Below, in pieces: positions 10,582-24,174 of a stretch of DNA of 64,000 bases (the stretch's first letter is position 1; every line of letters begins with the position of its first letter). Origin of the DNA: Ceratodon purpureus. Taxonomy: Eukaryota; Streptophyta; Bryopsida; Pseudoditrichales; Ditrichaceae. The stretch covers positions 72,539,573 through 72,603,572 of the forward strand of contig CM026426.1 of assembly GCA_014871385.1 (NCBI GenBank), given 5' to 3'. The notes under the pieces are model-generated. The model did no database searches and had not been told where the DNA came from. It saw nothing but the letters and a program-made list of their open reading frames with translations. A program made the translations under genes and the position numbers.

Positions 10582-11736
10582 TTTCTTCCTACAAATCAGT
10601 CGTAAATGAGGGCCCTAGGTGGTACACAGTAGGAAGCAAACGTCAAACGGATCAAGTAATACCATTAAAAAGAGGATATACCACTACAATATAAGGTGGA
10701 ACCGTAATGATTGCAGGTTGACACAGTCGAGGTTTACATGTAATAGAAGACAAGCAGAGATGAGACTTCAGTTCTACATTTGTTAACATCATGCTAGAAA
10801 GTCCCGGAAAACACCTTTTCCAACTCATAGATAACTGCATCGTACTACTGTTAGATGGTGGAGTCAGAGAAAAAAATGGATCCTTCAAAATCAGATTGTG
10901 TGCCTTACCATGTGCGCCATTAAAGTGAACATAACACACTGAAATGGAACTGCTAGAGACGATGTCAATACTACAACTGATGCAACGTAGGACTGGATGA
11001 AAATTAAACATCAATAAAGACAGGAAAAAGTCTGAGATAAAAATCCTGAATGATGCATAAGTTCCACTCCCACATGGAGTACACTCTTAAGTACCGAAAT
11101 ATAACTACTACATCATAACAATAATGAAGGGATTATTACTATTAGATCATTTACAATGCAAACGACTGGAATGCATACAATGTAGGCATTCTACAATTTC
11201 TTCAGTGTAAATATCAACAAGTAATAAAGCGATTAAAACTCAGCTCAAACCGAAAGTTATATTATATGAGAAGGAATAACATGCATCGCGGAACAAAAAG
11301 TAAATTGACGTATTCATGAGTGTACCCCATATTGGTAGGCGTCAATAAGCCTTTGTTCTCACAAAATAGTGTATAATTTCCTTCACAATTCGGCATTCAT
11401 TCCTGTATGTTAGATATACCCTCCCGATCCACCTCAGCTTATGAATGGACCGGTAAATTGCCGTCCTCATCCACGAAGCACTGCAAGAAAACCTGCCAGT
11501 GAATCAACTTAGGGGGAAGAGAAATCTGTTGGTAGAAGCTGTCGTCTCGGACGACTTGTTTCGGACATCAGGAAGAGAGTTTAGTTGGTTCAATTTGCGG
11601 ACTGCGGGGACGTGCCAGTGGAGGGGGCCAGGTTGGAGCCCCGTGCGGACGTGGGTGACAGGTGGGTGTCCGACGTGGACCATCGACGTGGCGTCTGCAT
11701 CCTAGCACGGGGCTCCTTTGGATTGGTATCCATTTC

Positions 11737-11850
11737 GAAATGCTTGTGTAGGTGAGGTTAGGGTTTGGTGTTTACAAATTGGGGATGCATTTCAAAATGC
11801 TTGTGTAAGTGAGGTTAGGGTTTGGTGTATACAGATTGCGGACGCAGGTG
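11737..11850 (+). repeat. 57-bp direct tandem duplication
   Basis: Two copies of a unit containing AATGCTTGTGTA, GTGAGGTTAGGGTTTGGTGT and GATGCA lie head to tail with few differences. They sit in a GC-richer non-coding stretch (about 11,500-12,370) between the two minus-strand genes. The open frames there look random. Confidence 0.75.
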
Positions 11851-13198
11851 TGGAAGCTTTGACGTCTGCCAGGGAGAATGCAAACCGACATTAAACTACA
11901 CAAGACTTGTTCCCTCATTTCGAGACACAATGTCCCAGTTCTAATCTACAGCTAACTAATGACCTGCGTGGGAAGTGAGGATCGATTGATTCTTCCGTTT
12001 CCCTCCAGAACAATCCCTTAAAAAGAAGGACGCTTGCTAATGCCCAAGTGCCGTTCCTGCTGTGACTAAAAACTAGTTCCTAGACAGAGAGGACGCAAGA
12101 GTGTCTTCACAAACTGACCGCAAGTAGAAGCGCTTCTTTTGCAGCGACGCGCTCCAGTTCCTTCGCAGTGAAGGTGCTCTAAAACTTAGAAGACGCATTC
12201 GCAGCTGCCCTAACTCCTCTCACAGAACCCACCGCATTCACGCTTACCCCATGCGAAGTGCACCTCTGCACCCCAATTTCCCCACAAGCAGCCATGCAGC
12301 TGCCGAAACTCGCTCCTGGGACGCCGAGGTCGACGTCGAGCACGTCAAACCAACTCCCCCAACCCTATCCCCTAAACCCCCTCCTTTGAAATGCCGGGTT
12401 CACACTGTGTCACACCGCCCATATCCACGCAGCCATACATGCGAAAAGAGTCACTCACAAACCCCGCAGTTCCACCCGCGCCCGGCCCGTTCTCAAAGTC
12501 AGCCACGTCGACTTTGGTACCACACTTCAGCACGCGAGCCAACACAGTTCTCTTGATCACGAGAAACTGAAATCCGTTCAGTTGATCGTCCCTCCAAACC
12601 AAGTAAAGCGAATCACTGCTGTTGCCTCCAAGAGAGTTCTCTTGTTCCTTAGTTGATTCACTGGCAAGTTTTCTTGTAGTGAAGTCCACGTCCAACCAAG
12701 CGGCCGTGTCGTTGTCCTCTGCTCTACGGTGATTTATTTCCTCTACTTCGGCCTGTGCTACGTTCTCTCCAACTGGCTGTGAAACATTTCCGTCGTCATA
12801 ATGCATGTTATTAGAAGATGTTGCCACTCCCGCCCTTGGTATCCCATTAGAGTGAATGCCCGTCGTCAACGGCACATGAAGTCCAGGCACATCGAAAACA
12901 TGCTCAGCCTCTTCAGGCCGGTACTCGTCGTCATCTTCTTGTGAATGTCTCTTTGACCTGGGTTGCTTCTCCAATATTACTTTCCATACGTTGTCTTCAG
13001 GGTCGTCTACATAAAAAACCTACACCAGTTTCAGTTAGAGTATTTGTGTATTCTTATGATGATCAACATAAAAAATTGAAAATAAACCTAGGAATGTTAA
13101 TTCTATATCAGACAAGCAACGACTAGAACCTGGTTTGCATGTGACAAAACGAGAAACTACTCATATTATGATTACGGTTGTTTACTGTGAAACAAACC

Positions 13199-13456
13199 TA
13201 TTGTTCTCCATTAAACGAAGGAGACGAACACACACATACATGATCACACCGCTCCATGACAGAGAGCTTGAAGCTCTTCTTTATTCAAGAACTCACACAA
13301 GAATACAAACTAAAACAACAACTCGACAAAGACACAGAGACAGGTTATTCCCGCTCAGCTACACACAGAAAGAGAACGACGACTAAACTACAACGATATT
13401 CATCTAACTAAAGAACTGTTCATCTACTAAGTACTTCATTACAATGTAAACCAATA
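13199..13456 (-). repeat. 3' LTR of the copia element
   Basis: 258 bp, with terminal TATTG/CAATA. The purine-rich tract TGAGTGGGAG (minus strand, 13,466-13,457) immediately precedes it, where a polypurine tract is expected. Confidence 0.9.
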
Positions 13457-13528
13457 CTCCCACTCATTGTCCATGAAGTACGAGTAGCTATTTGTAATCA
13501 TGAAAGAGCATAGAAATATTCTCCCACT

Positions 13529-16500
13529 CTACTGTACTTTCTTGACAATGTTAAGACCATGGCGAAGACGATGAAATTTCTCTGGCGTTAAAGCCTTGGT
13601 GAAGATATCTGCAAGTTGAGCCTCAGTTGGAACGTATACAGTACTGATCTCTCCACGGGTTTGAATCTCCCGTATCACATGGTAGTGAATCTCAATATGC
13701 TTCGTGCGCTTATGATACTCCGGATTGTATATGAGTCTAATTGTTGATTGATTATCCGAAAGCAGGGGTGTAGGAGAACGTTGAGCAAATCCAATGTCGG
13801 CTAGAAGTCTTCGAACCCAGACAGTCTCTTTGCTAGCAAGAGATGCTGCAATATACTCAGATTCTGTCGTAGAAGTGGCAGTGCACATCTGTTTCCTGCT
13901 AAGCCAAACAATCGGGGCCTTGTTCAAAAGAATCACACAGCCACTGCGACTCTTGCGATCATCAAGATCACCAGCAAAGTCAGCATCTGCATAGGCTTTG
14001 AGAACATTGGAACCCTCACTGCCATCATAACAAAGAGAAAAATCGGATGTCCCCCGCAGGTACTTGGCAATACGACTAACTGCAGTGCAGTGAATCTGTC
14101 GATAGTTGTTGGAGAATTGAGACACCTTGTTAACAGCATGAGTGATGTTAGACCTGGTTGCTATCTGCATGTAGAGCAAACTGCCAACAAGCTCTTGATA
14201 CGGAAAGACATGTATCGAAGAGTCATCATCTGATCGTGGAGCTTGTAGCTAGACATTTGAGTCTGCAGGAGTGGCAACGGGATGTGCATCTTCATAACCA
14301 AACTTCAGCAAAAGGGATTCGATAAACCTTTGTTGATCCACGAATAAGAGGCGTTGGGATCGATCTCTGCTGATTCTGAGCCCAATGTACATGTCATCAG
14401 TGCCAATAGTAACTTCCAGATGATGCTTTAGATAATCTATCATGGCTTGAAGTCGTTGGGCACTCTTGCAAATAGCAAGTCCATCATCTACCCATATGGC
14501 AGTAATAAGACGAGGTTCTTTGTCTGAAAAGAAAATACAGGGATCGGAAGTGCTTTGCTAAAGATCATGCTCCTTAAGAAAAGTAGTGAACTTCTCGTTC
14601 CATACCCTGCTGGCTTGCTTGAGGCCATAGAGGCTCTTGCGTAAGCGGCACACCTTGCCTAAGCTATTGGAAATAGTATACCCAGTAGGTAAATTCATGT
14701 AGAGCTCTTCAGATAATTCTCCATGGAGAAAAGCTGTTTTAACATCAAACTGTATCATTTCACTGTCTTCTGCTGCTGTAAGGGCAAGCAGAGTTCTGAT
14801 ACTGTCCATCTTAGCAGTTGGTGCATAGGTTTCACCATAGTCGACACCAACAGTTTGAGAATATCCCTTAGCAACCAATCTTGCTTTGAAGCGATCAATC
14901 GTGCCATCAGACTTGGTTTTAATTTTAAGAACCCACTTATTATCAACTACGGTTCTACCATGAGGTAGCGTTTCAAGCGTCCATGTCTGATTTTGTTGCA
15001 GAGAATTAATTTCTTCTGCCATAGCTGACTCCCACTGATGTCGATGCTCAGATTTGAGCATTTGAGCTATGGTTTTGGGCTCATCCGGGAGAGCAATGAA
15101 ATTGCTTGAAGGCTTGGGCAACATGTTGTGTGACGAAACAGCTACGTTAGCACTTGAAGTGCCGGAAGGTGAAAGGTCAGGATCAGCTTGAGAATTCACA
15201 CTTGAAGAATAGCCCTCAAAAGGAATAGGCGATGTGTTACGGTAAAGATCCGATAAAGCAAGAGTATGTATGACGTTATTTAGGCTGTCGGAAGAGCTGG
15301 GAGATGAGCATGGGGTACTATTCAATGAGACATGAGAATCACTAGTAGAAATTGAAGAGGTACTCCCACTGTCAACGACATCCAAGGGTCGAATACTCCC
15401 ACTGTTGGAAATATCATGTTCAGAAAGGTTTTCATGAGAATTTAAATCTCCCACTGATGAAAAAGGGTGATTGCTAAGAACTGGTAGAGGCACACTTTGG
15501 GAGCTCTGATTGCATCCAAGGGACGGGGTGCTATGAATGTATGGATTATCGGAAGCAGAGTCAAGCCAGGGAAATAGATTGTTGTAACTGATAGTCTCAG
15601 GTATGGAATCGAGACTTAATGTCAATGGAGAATCCTCGTCAAAAATGACATCGCGGCTAACAATGATTCTCTGCTGAGCAGGATACCACAATCAATATCC
15701 TTTGCTGTTGTTGGCATAACCAACAAACATGCACTCTCTTGTCTTGCTGTCTAGCTTTTGACGAATCTCTTTAGGGACGTGAGAGTAAGCAAGACTGCCA
15801 AACACACGTAGGTGTGAAACATTTGGTTTAGATCCAGTCCATTTTTCATATGGAGTGAGACCATGAAGTGTACGAGAGGCAACACGATTCAGAATATAAG
15901 CTGCCGTGTTAACAGCTTCTGCCCAAAAGATCAGCGGAACATGCTTGTGATGAAGCATTGATCGAGCACATTCGACAATGCTACGATTATCTCTCTCGAC
16001 AACAGAATTCTGTTCAGGAGTGTAAGGTGTAGTAGTATCATGGCAAATACCTCTGTTAAGAATGAAGGTCTGGAACCGAGTCGACAGATACTCCTGTCCA
16101 TTATCGCTTCTCAGCTTGGTGATGCGATTTCCAGTTTCATTAAATACTCGAATGTAGAAACGCTTGAAGAAGTCATAAACATCGCTCTTCCGTTTCATGA
16201 TGAATACAAAGCGATAAGAGCTATGATCATCTTTGAAAACCACAAAGTATTTTGCTCCTCCCTGGGACGGAATTTGCATCGGACCTGAAATGTCGGTGTG
16301 GAAAAATTGTCTAGGCTTCTTTGATCGCTTTCTTTCTGCATTGACAGGAAATGGAATACGATGTTGTTTTCCATGCGCGCAGCCACTACATACACCAAGA
16401 TCTGCACGAGCAGAGATAGTAAGTCCAATAACAGTTTCTTGCCGCGCCATCTTTTTGAGAGTGTGAGCGCTTATATGACCGAGTCGATGATGCCATCGGC

Positions 16501-17959
16501 GAAATGTGCAATCTACACGAGATAACTCTGGCTCTGATGAAGATGAGCTGATCACAGCATTTGCGAAGCTTTTCTTGGAGTGCGTAACAGCATCAAGAAT
16601 CCAGAGACCGTCACTTCGATGACCAGTCATGATAAGATGGCCTTCACCGTCTTCAGAAATCATCTTACAAGTCTCACGGATGTGAAGAATCGCAACACCA
16701 TTCTCCGTGAGTTTATTGGTGGATATAAGATTCCTTCGCAGCATAGGAACGTATAAAACATCTTTGAGACGAACTGAAGAGACACGGCCATTAACTGTAG
16801 CTTGAAGTGTAACGTCTCCCACTCCTCTAACCCAAAGGGTGAAGTCATCAGCCACCGTAACACTCCAGCAGCCATGTGCTATTGGTGAGAAAGTTTGAAA
16901 CCACTCGCGCTGCTCCGTCATATGTTCTGTCGCACCAGAGTCAGCATACCATATGGAACGATTGGTGGATGATGAAGCGGTAGTTGTCGCACAATATGCT
17001 TCACTTTCAGAAGGCGATAAAGAAGAATTATCTGAATCAGAGGAATAGTCACAAATAGAACTAGCAGTTACATTTGCTTGACTATGTTTCTGCTTCACTC
17101 TCTCTTTCGTACGATGAGTGCGTGAAGGAGGTGAATCGCCATCATCGCTGCCACTATTCTCACTGCAGATTGGATCACGATGGAAGTGACCACGTTTGCC
17201 GCACTTGTGACAACGTGCATGCTGCTTAAGAAGAGCGAGCTTCTCTGCTTTGGCCTTCTTTTGTGCAGTAGACAGCGGTGGATGCTTAGACTGTGATGAG
17301 AAATTTCGACTATGACTGTAGAAAGCTTTCTCAGCTTGGATATCAGTCTGACCAGCCCGTTCCTTAATAGCGGCCTCTCTTTTAACGAGTCGAGATTGAA
17401 AAGAGACAAGAGTCTGATCGGTAAGTGATACGCTCTCCCATGCTAACAATAAGGAGTCGTAACTGGGAGGCAAGCCGCATTTGATCTTGCTAATAAGCTG
17501 GCGATCAGTAATAGACTGTCCTAAGTCAGTGAGCTGCTTAGCAAGCTTTTGGAGATTACTCACATAGACTGCGATAGAATCATTCTCTCCTAGCCTCGAG
17601 CTGTAATATTTCTCTTGTAAGGATATGATACACTCCTCAGAATGAAGCTCATGATAAGCAACAAGTTGCTTCCACATATCAGCAGAAGTCTCACAATGTA
17701 TCACTTCATGCTTATGGAATCTGTCAATAGCTGAAAGAATTGCAACTGCAGCTGTCTTATCTTTCTTGTTCCAGGCTGCCTGTTCAGTAACAGACATTGA
17801 GTCGAGCTTCTTCTCAGTACCGCTGACAATACCAAAGAGATCTCTCGACTGAAATATAAAGGACATGTGCATCTTCCACAATTGGAAGTTCGTGCCATCG
17901 TATTTTTCGACACCGGATGCCTCTCGTAACTCTGAGTGTGACGTTTCTGCCATGCTCAT
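13529..17959 (-). pseudogene. Copia gag-pol polyprotein with three in-frame stops
   Basis: Starts at the ATG at 17,959. Order of domains: gag; a zinc knuckle CHKCGKRGH (about residue 249, with the last Cys displaced); aspartic protease YADSGATEHM (about residue 338); GAG-pre-integrase WHHRLGHIS; integrase (HTDISGP, LRSDNGQEY, PEQNSVVER); reverse transcriptase (VVDNKWVLKIK, QFDVKTAFLHGELSEELYM, IWVDDG); RNase H (AYADADFAGD, TESEYIAAS). The same frame stays open to 13,529 apart from TGA at 15,692-15,694, TAG at 14,558-14,560 and TAG at 14,249-14,251. There are no frameshifts. As written the polyprotein cannot be made whole, so this copy is probably inactive unless supplied in trans. Confidence 0.92.
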
Positions 17960-18130
17960 GAAACTTAATCGACTTAAACTGATCGAAGACTGCTACAAAA
18001 CGACTCACGATTAAGTGCTCTAAAATCTGGACTGACTTACTCGATTTCTTGAAGAACTAAGATCACGCAACTATAATGCGCACAATAAACCCTACACACG
18101 CAGCAGAAAAACTCACTAAAACGAATTTGC

Positions 18131-18148
18131 GTACATGCGCCCATAACC
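18131..18148 (-). other. Primer binding site, anticodon-region of Met tRNA
   Basis: Immediately inside the 5' LTR the minus strand reads GGTTATGGGCGCATG. The start, GGTTATGGGC, is complementary to a CAU-anticodon loop and stem (CCCATAACC). Drosophila copia is known to prime from a half tRNA-iMet cleaved in the anticodon loop, and its binding site has the same beginning. It is not the usual plant 3'-end TGGTATCAGAGC site. Confidence 0.6.
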
Positions 18149-18406
18149 TATTGTTCTCCATTAAACGAACCAGACGAACACACACATACATGATCACACC
18201 GCTCCATGACAGAGAGCTTGAAGCTCTTCTTTATTCAAGAACTCACACAAGAATACAAACTAAAACAACAACTCGAAAAAGAGACAGAGACAAGTTATTC
18301 CCGCTTAGCTACACACAGAAAGAGAACGACGACTAAACTACAACGATATTCATCTAACTAAAGAACTGTTCATCTACTAAGTACTTCATTACAATGTAAA
18401 CCAATA
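18149..18406 (-). repeat. 5' LTR of the copia element
   Basis: 258 bp, about 97.7% identical to the 3' LTR by my alignment (six differences), flanked by the AAACC duplication. Confidence 0.92.
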
Positions 18407-21400
18407 AAACCTGAGACACCGAATACGGAAATACGTATGGATTGTCCATACTGGCGTCTTGGCGTACTCCTAATTTTGCCAACCAAAACCCGTATTCGTC
18501 CTGCCGAATGGAAGGGTTTCCTGCGAGGTTCGGTCGAATCCAGGAGCATCTCATCAGTGTCCTAGTAATCGTGCGATAGGTGACCACCACAATCTTCTTC
18601 AAGAGGCCAACGTATGGAAGCATTGCGTCCACGACATTTCTATCCTGCGCAGAGCGCAGATGCTCGACAGCCTTGTGGAGAAAAAACAAAAACACCAGAA
18701 TCAAATGTTTCGTTTGTGCATAACTCGTTGTCTGAGAGGCACCGGTAATGATTCCCGTAAGCCCACATAGAGGGATATTCCTCCGCATCTTTTTCTGGAA
18801 TTTTTGACATGAATGCAAGATCCAATGCAACTTCCTCCCTTGAGTCGATCATCCCCTGAACTCGTACCCTCAACTAGTCAGCAAATCGTGGCAACACAGG
18901 CTGACGCGCTCTCCTTCTCCCAGCATGACCCGGGTGCAGCGGCTCATACTCACAGCGTGGACATTTATGCAAGCGTTCAAAACTTAATTAGCTTACACGC
19001 GTGACAAAGCAGTGTGTTCAATCGTCTAATCCTCCTCATATGAGGAATTACAGAAACGGTAGAACTGAATTCACCAAATTACAACCACCATGCTGACCAA
19101 ACACAATCTAAGTTATGATTTGGTTATAAAACTAGCACATGCTTGTATTCACATAAAGTACATGATACAGAAAAATTAATAAGCTTACATCACTGACAAA
19201 GTAATGTGTACAATCGATAAATACTCCACTTATGTGGCAATAATACAAAATGCAGATTAATGAACTGACAGACCACAATCATTCTGATCAAAAAGTCGCA
19301 CATCCGTATATTCACGGAAAGCACGAGTTTCCAAAAAATTGGGTGAACAGAATGTCAGTAGACCTAAAACAGAGAGGAATCCCAACGATACTTCCGTCTT
19401 GCATTGGTGATGCAGACATGTATTGAAAGATGCATCGCTTTCATCTGAACACACTGGCTCTAACGGAAGAAAATTCAAAAACATCGCAGTCCCGAATTTG
19501 ATTATTTACCTCGTGCATTTATCAAACCATCAAATAAACACATAATTGATACATTTCCTATAAACAACAAATCATATTCAGACATAGTACAGTATGAAAC
19601 ACTTGAACAAAGACATGTAAAACTCAAAATCAATTAATCAGATTTATGTCAAGACTTTTACCTCCTCAATTGCTGGGTACAGACTGAGTTCCATATAATG
19701 TAGTCATGTATCTGCAACAAATCCTGCTGACTGAGGGTAACGTTACGAACAACACCCTCTAGGACCTCACCATAATCCTTGTCGTCCTCTGCCATATCCC
19801 ACATTCTCCTCTTGATATACGGAGACAGAGTTGTGTAATCCGTTACAAAGCCTAGTGCTTCATCCGCCAGATACCCAGACGCCATTGATGCCTCAGGACG
19901 ATACCTATTTCTCACTGATTTTTTCAACACGTATAAGTATCTTTCCACCCCATAGTACCATCTACTGTGCACAGGTCCACATAACTTTAATTCCTGTACA
20001 AGGTGAACCATCAAATGTGGCATAGTATCGACAAAACCAGGTGGAAACCAAATCTCCAATAAGCTTAGAGTTTCAGCAGTGTAGGTCATCAACTCATCCA
20101 ACTCATCTCGGTCAATAACTTTTGCGCATATTCTTTTGAATACATTTCCTACTCGTATCACTACATCCCGTGCTCCTGGATGAAGAAACCTGCGTATAGA
20201 TGCTGGAATAACTGTTGCAACAGAACGTGATAGTCGTGGCTCTTGAGCCCCCCCATTCTTTTCTGTCCCACATGCTTGCCCAGTTGCCCGGCATAACCGG
20301 TGGGGGTTTTAATAGAGGCAATTAAGTTGATGAACCTACCACGCTCATGTGTCGTCAAAGCATAGGGGGGGTGTGGTTTCAGATATCGACCTGTGTTACC
20401 GATCTGTCTTAAATGAAGTTCTGGAGTATGTTGATGCCGAGGATTTCGAGTGTCGCCAGGGTTGACAGGCTCTCCGATCTCCTCCATGTCACGGCATATT
20501 GCAGCGGTATCCTTCTCACCAAGTATGAATCCTAGAAGACTCTGGCTCACATTTTTTTCGCAATGCATCGGGTCAAGGGTGTGCCGTATGGGTAAATCCT
20601 GTTCACAACCCTGATTGATTAGTCCCGGTTAAATTAAAAATGACTCTAACTCTAAGCAGAAGATGTCATGTCAACACCATTTCCCAGAGAAGCTTCTGAA
20701 TGAGCTATCATTCGAAAACAGAGATCAATAAATCAAACACCGCATGAGACAACTCATGCAATGTTATATACCAGGTGATACTAGAAACATTATGCACATA
20801 ATAGATGGATAAGTGTGGATTCTGAATTTTACTGAAGCGATGATGACTTAAATCACAGATCAATATTATCCCATAAGAGAGTAACATAATGATTACTCTC
20901 AAAAGCTACCCTCTGTGCATCATTTCGACCAGGACATACCGACATAACAAATTTAGAAAACATAAAATATATAACCAAAACAAAGCTCCAGAATGCAGGC
21001 GTCGTATATTGACAAATTTATCTAACTCTAACGTGTACCATACATCAGATCAGACAATTCATTTAAAAGCAACAGTTAAGTCTGGTTCCTCAATACAATT
21101 GTACATACTCTGTATTTATGTTGACCAAGAGCAGGGCATGCTAATACTCTGGAAATGACACCGAAAACTGCACTGCAGTGCAGTTTGTAATTCAAGACTT
21201 TTATTCATGTTAGAACTAAAACGGTCTGGACTATGTAGGGAACATGAACAAGAATTTAGACATACGCAATTTAACCGTATTGGCTTGTAAAGTACAGTCC
21301 AGCCTAAATCTCTCTAATAAGAAGACGCAAAACATACGAGCAATCTCAAGTCATTCGTTCAACTGAAGAATCAATTCATAAGTGTGACAGACATCGAATT

Positions 21401-24174
21401 CTCTTACTTCAGTGTAAGACTTTCCTATACAAGTTGGGGGATAGAAGTGCTATGACTGAGTAACACATTAATGTATCGAGCTTGTCAAAAAATCGGCAAA
21501 TTATAACCTCACTATAATTTTTGAATCTCTCACCGAGACGACGTAACATAATGCTATTACAGTCAACAATAACGAAAGCGATAGCTTAACATCCACAGGA
21601 GTGGATAAAACACCGATCGAATCAATACAAGAAATAAAAAAAGTAATGACACCGTCATACTAAAAAACCAATTTGAATAACCTTTTGCTACAAATTTCTT
21701 AGCAAGTAATATATTCCATACTTAATTTCCTTAACAGCTAAAAGTAAACCCTCCGCTAAAATTACAGCTATCAAACTACTTACAGAGCATTCAAAACACA
21801 GCTTTGAAAATAAATTGGACAGGGTACGCACCTCCCAGTACGGGAGACTGAAAAGCCCACTCACGCGTTTAACTCCATGCTGTCGTACAGGGTCACCAAT
21901 GGAACCCTTCACTCCACCCTCTTGTAACCACCTCTCTCTTTCCATACCGCAAAGTTTAGTCTCAGCTCCAGTCATCCTAGTAGGTGCAGATCTATACTCC
22001 CGTTGACCTCTGAACTGCACTTCATTATCCCGCAAGTAGTGTGACTGGGGAAGAAACATCCTATGCTGATTGTCCCACACATTTTTTCCCAGACTTTTTG
22101 ATCTTCTACATATGTTCTTAGGCCCACAACATACGCACCCTTTGTACCCTTTTGTAACTAATCCAGATACTAGTCCATACGCCGGGTAATCATTGATAGT
22201 AAACATCAACATGGCTCTCAAATAATGGAAGGACTTTTCGTAATTCCTTGATGCATCTTTAATTAAAACTCCCTCTGACCACAACGATCTCATCTCCTCA
22301 AGCATTGGTTCTAAATACATGTCCCAATGTTCCCCTGTAATAGAGTGTTTACCAGGAATTATTAGAGTCAACATCACGAAAAAACGCTTTAGCGTCAGCC
22401 AAGGAGCGACATTGTAATTGAGGAGCAATACTGGCCACACAGAGTAAATGCTCATTTTTTCTGAAAACGGGTTAACCCCGTCTGTAGCCAACGCTAGTCT
22501 CACATTCCGAGGATCTTCAGCGAATGATGGGTAGGTGGTGTCGATGAAGCGCCAAACATCAGAGTTAGCCACACTGCGCATCTTCGAATCCCTGCTTTTA
22601 TGTGTTGCTGCATAAGACATGGAAGCCGCTAGCATTCGATTTTTAAAAATCCTCACAAGTCTCGGTTTCAGTGGGAAAAACCTTAGAACCCGCCTCGAGA
22701 CCATGCTCTTTCCTCTTCTTTTCCTTCTAGACGCACTGCACCGAGGGCAATTGTCCAGGCCCGCGTAAACCGGCCCTCTGAATAACACACACTGGTTGGG
22801 GCACACATCTATCATTTCATAGGTTAAACCCAATTTCTTCAGCATCTTCGACGCTTCGTATTCTGTTGGCGGCACGCTGTTCAGAGTGGGGAGAAGGACT
22901 TTGGAAAGCAAAGTGAAGAGCTCATCGATAAGGACAGAAGGTGCTCCATGCATGCGCATGCAGTTCAGAATGAGGATAGTGGCACTCAATGAGGAGACTT
23001 TGGCGTTCGGAAATAAAGGGGTCTCGCTGCATCTCTTAGGAATGCCTCTTCCGGGGTAATTGGATCGTCCTGGTTGACATTCCAACAAGGAATATCGTCT
23101 TCATCGGAATCCGTGCGGTCGTTTGGCGTGTCGTCATCTCCGTCATGTCTGTCGATGTTCTGAGGTCTCCCGGGGTCATCATTGTCCTGATAGATATCCT
23201 CCTCCTCTGCAAACTCCCCAGGCTCCGGGGGTAATTCATCTTCATATTCCACGAAATCTGACTGATTCATATCGGATGCTGATGGATCTGTTGCAGTTGA
23301 TGGCTGTCTCAGATTGGCCTCCGCTGCTTGATGTCTCTCACGTTGTTCAGCAACATCTGTGTCCATGCCCACACTCCTGTCATCGGGTACATGAGTTTGT
23401 TCTTCAGCTCCATTTTCACCTGGAAATCGCTCACCAAAGTAGTCGTCGTACATATTAAAAGTTCGAGTAACGCATTCAGTCAAGTCATAGTCGTCTTCGG
23501 TGTACACCGAATGTGCGTGTGCAGTAGGTGCTACCGCTTGTAATCCGTACTCATGTACTATATGGTCATCCCACTCCTGATCAGAGTCATCGGCCTCGTA
23601 CCCCTATGAACAAGCAATCCCAAAGATGAGGTGGTCAATCTCGTTTGTTCTCCGGAGATGACTGTCTACGTCACGTAAGTTAAAGTAAATTACTAAAACC
23701 GCTTTCATGTCTGATTAACAAGTTGTATTGATTAAAAGTATAGCACTACGAATGTCACCAATATATATGAAGAGCATGGTTATGTTTGAAGTAAATCATA
23801 TATGCTAGCATTATTACAACTTAGTATGATGATGAAAAGTAGAGAAAAAAATCATAAAAGTATAGCTGTAAATAAATGCAACAGTTATATTCTACTTCAT
23901 AGGGGTCATGTAACGCTACTCATCAACCTAGAGTGGATGTATTCACAGCAGACCGTACATCAAGGAATTATTGAAGCAATTACCTTTGAAGAACCATAGT
24001 TCCTCGGATCTCTTCCGTACATTTTGGTGGCGTCCAAATGCTCCAAAACCGTCGACACATATTTTTCTTGCCGAAATCCTCTGTTGCACAGCTTGTATGG
24101 GCATGATACCTTAAGCCATGGTTGTTTGGTGCGTCACTGTTCCCTAATAGCCCATGACAACTCTCTGATCCATA

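Larger units (their letters stand above)
13199..18406 (-). mobile_element. Ty1/copia LTR retrotransposon, complete
   Basis: Two 258-bp LTRs (13,199-13,456 and 18,149-18,406) begin and end with TATTG/CAATA and differ at about six positions. The 5-bp target duplication AAACC is perfect (13,194-13,198 and 18,407-18,411). Sense is the minus strand. One polyprotein frame runs the whole internal length, with gag, protease, integrase and reverse transcriptase/RNase H in copia order. The high LTR identity and perfect duplication make it a fairly young insertion. It interrupts the tnp2-like gene at a splice donor. Confidence 0.93.
12372..24170 (-). pseudogene. tnp2-like: CACTA (En/Spm) tnp2-like transposase gene, broken
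   Basis: Catalyses excision in CACTA transposons. Domains in order on the minus strand: a transposase-associated zinc-binding exon (about 24,160-23,984; CPYKLCNRGF, VLEHLDATKMYGRDP); an acidic linker exon (23,606-about 23,020); the Transposase_21 core (to 21,832; LATDGVNPFSEK, YSVWPVLLLNYNVAPWL, TINDYPAYGLVSG). Next come an exon 20,598-about 20,165 (LDPMHCEKNV, GLKSHDYHVLLQ), a DUF4218-like exon (to 19,662; HSRWYYGVERYLYVLKKSVR), DUF4216-like exons (about 18,830-18,411) and a last exon 13,019-12,372 (FYVDDPEDNVWKVIL). Several junctions splice cleanly. The frame is broken near 23,011-23,027, near 20,165-20,200 and near 18,650-18,700. A copia element fills the last intron. Head-to-head with the gene at 26,056. 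Confidence 0.8.

Noticed and set aside
9513-10695. CACTA-like starts (CACTAACA at 9,513, CACTACAT at 9,953, CACTACAA at 10,682) as the left end of the CACTA element
   Set aside because: No matching TAGTG complement was found on the far side at a plausible end, so I did not assign termini.
12251-12556. Plus-strand open frame of 101 codons opposite the tnp2 last exon
   Set aside because: It overlaps a well-supported minus-strand exon and has a random proline/serine-rich composition.
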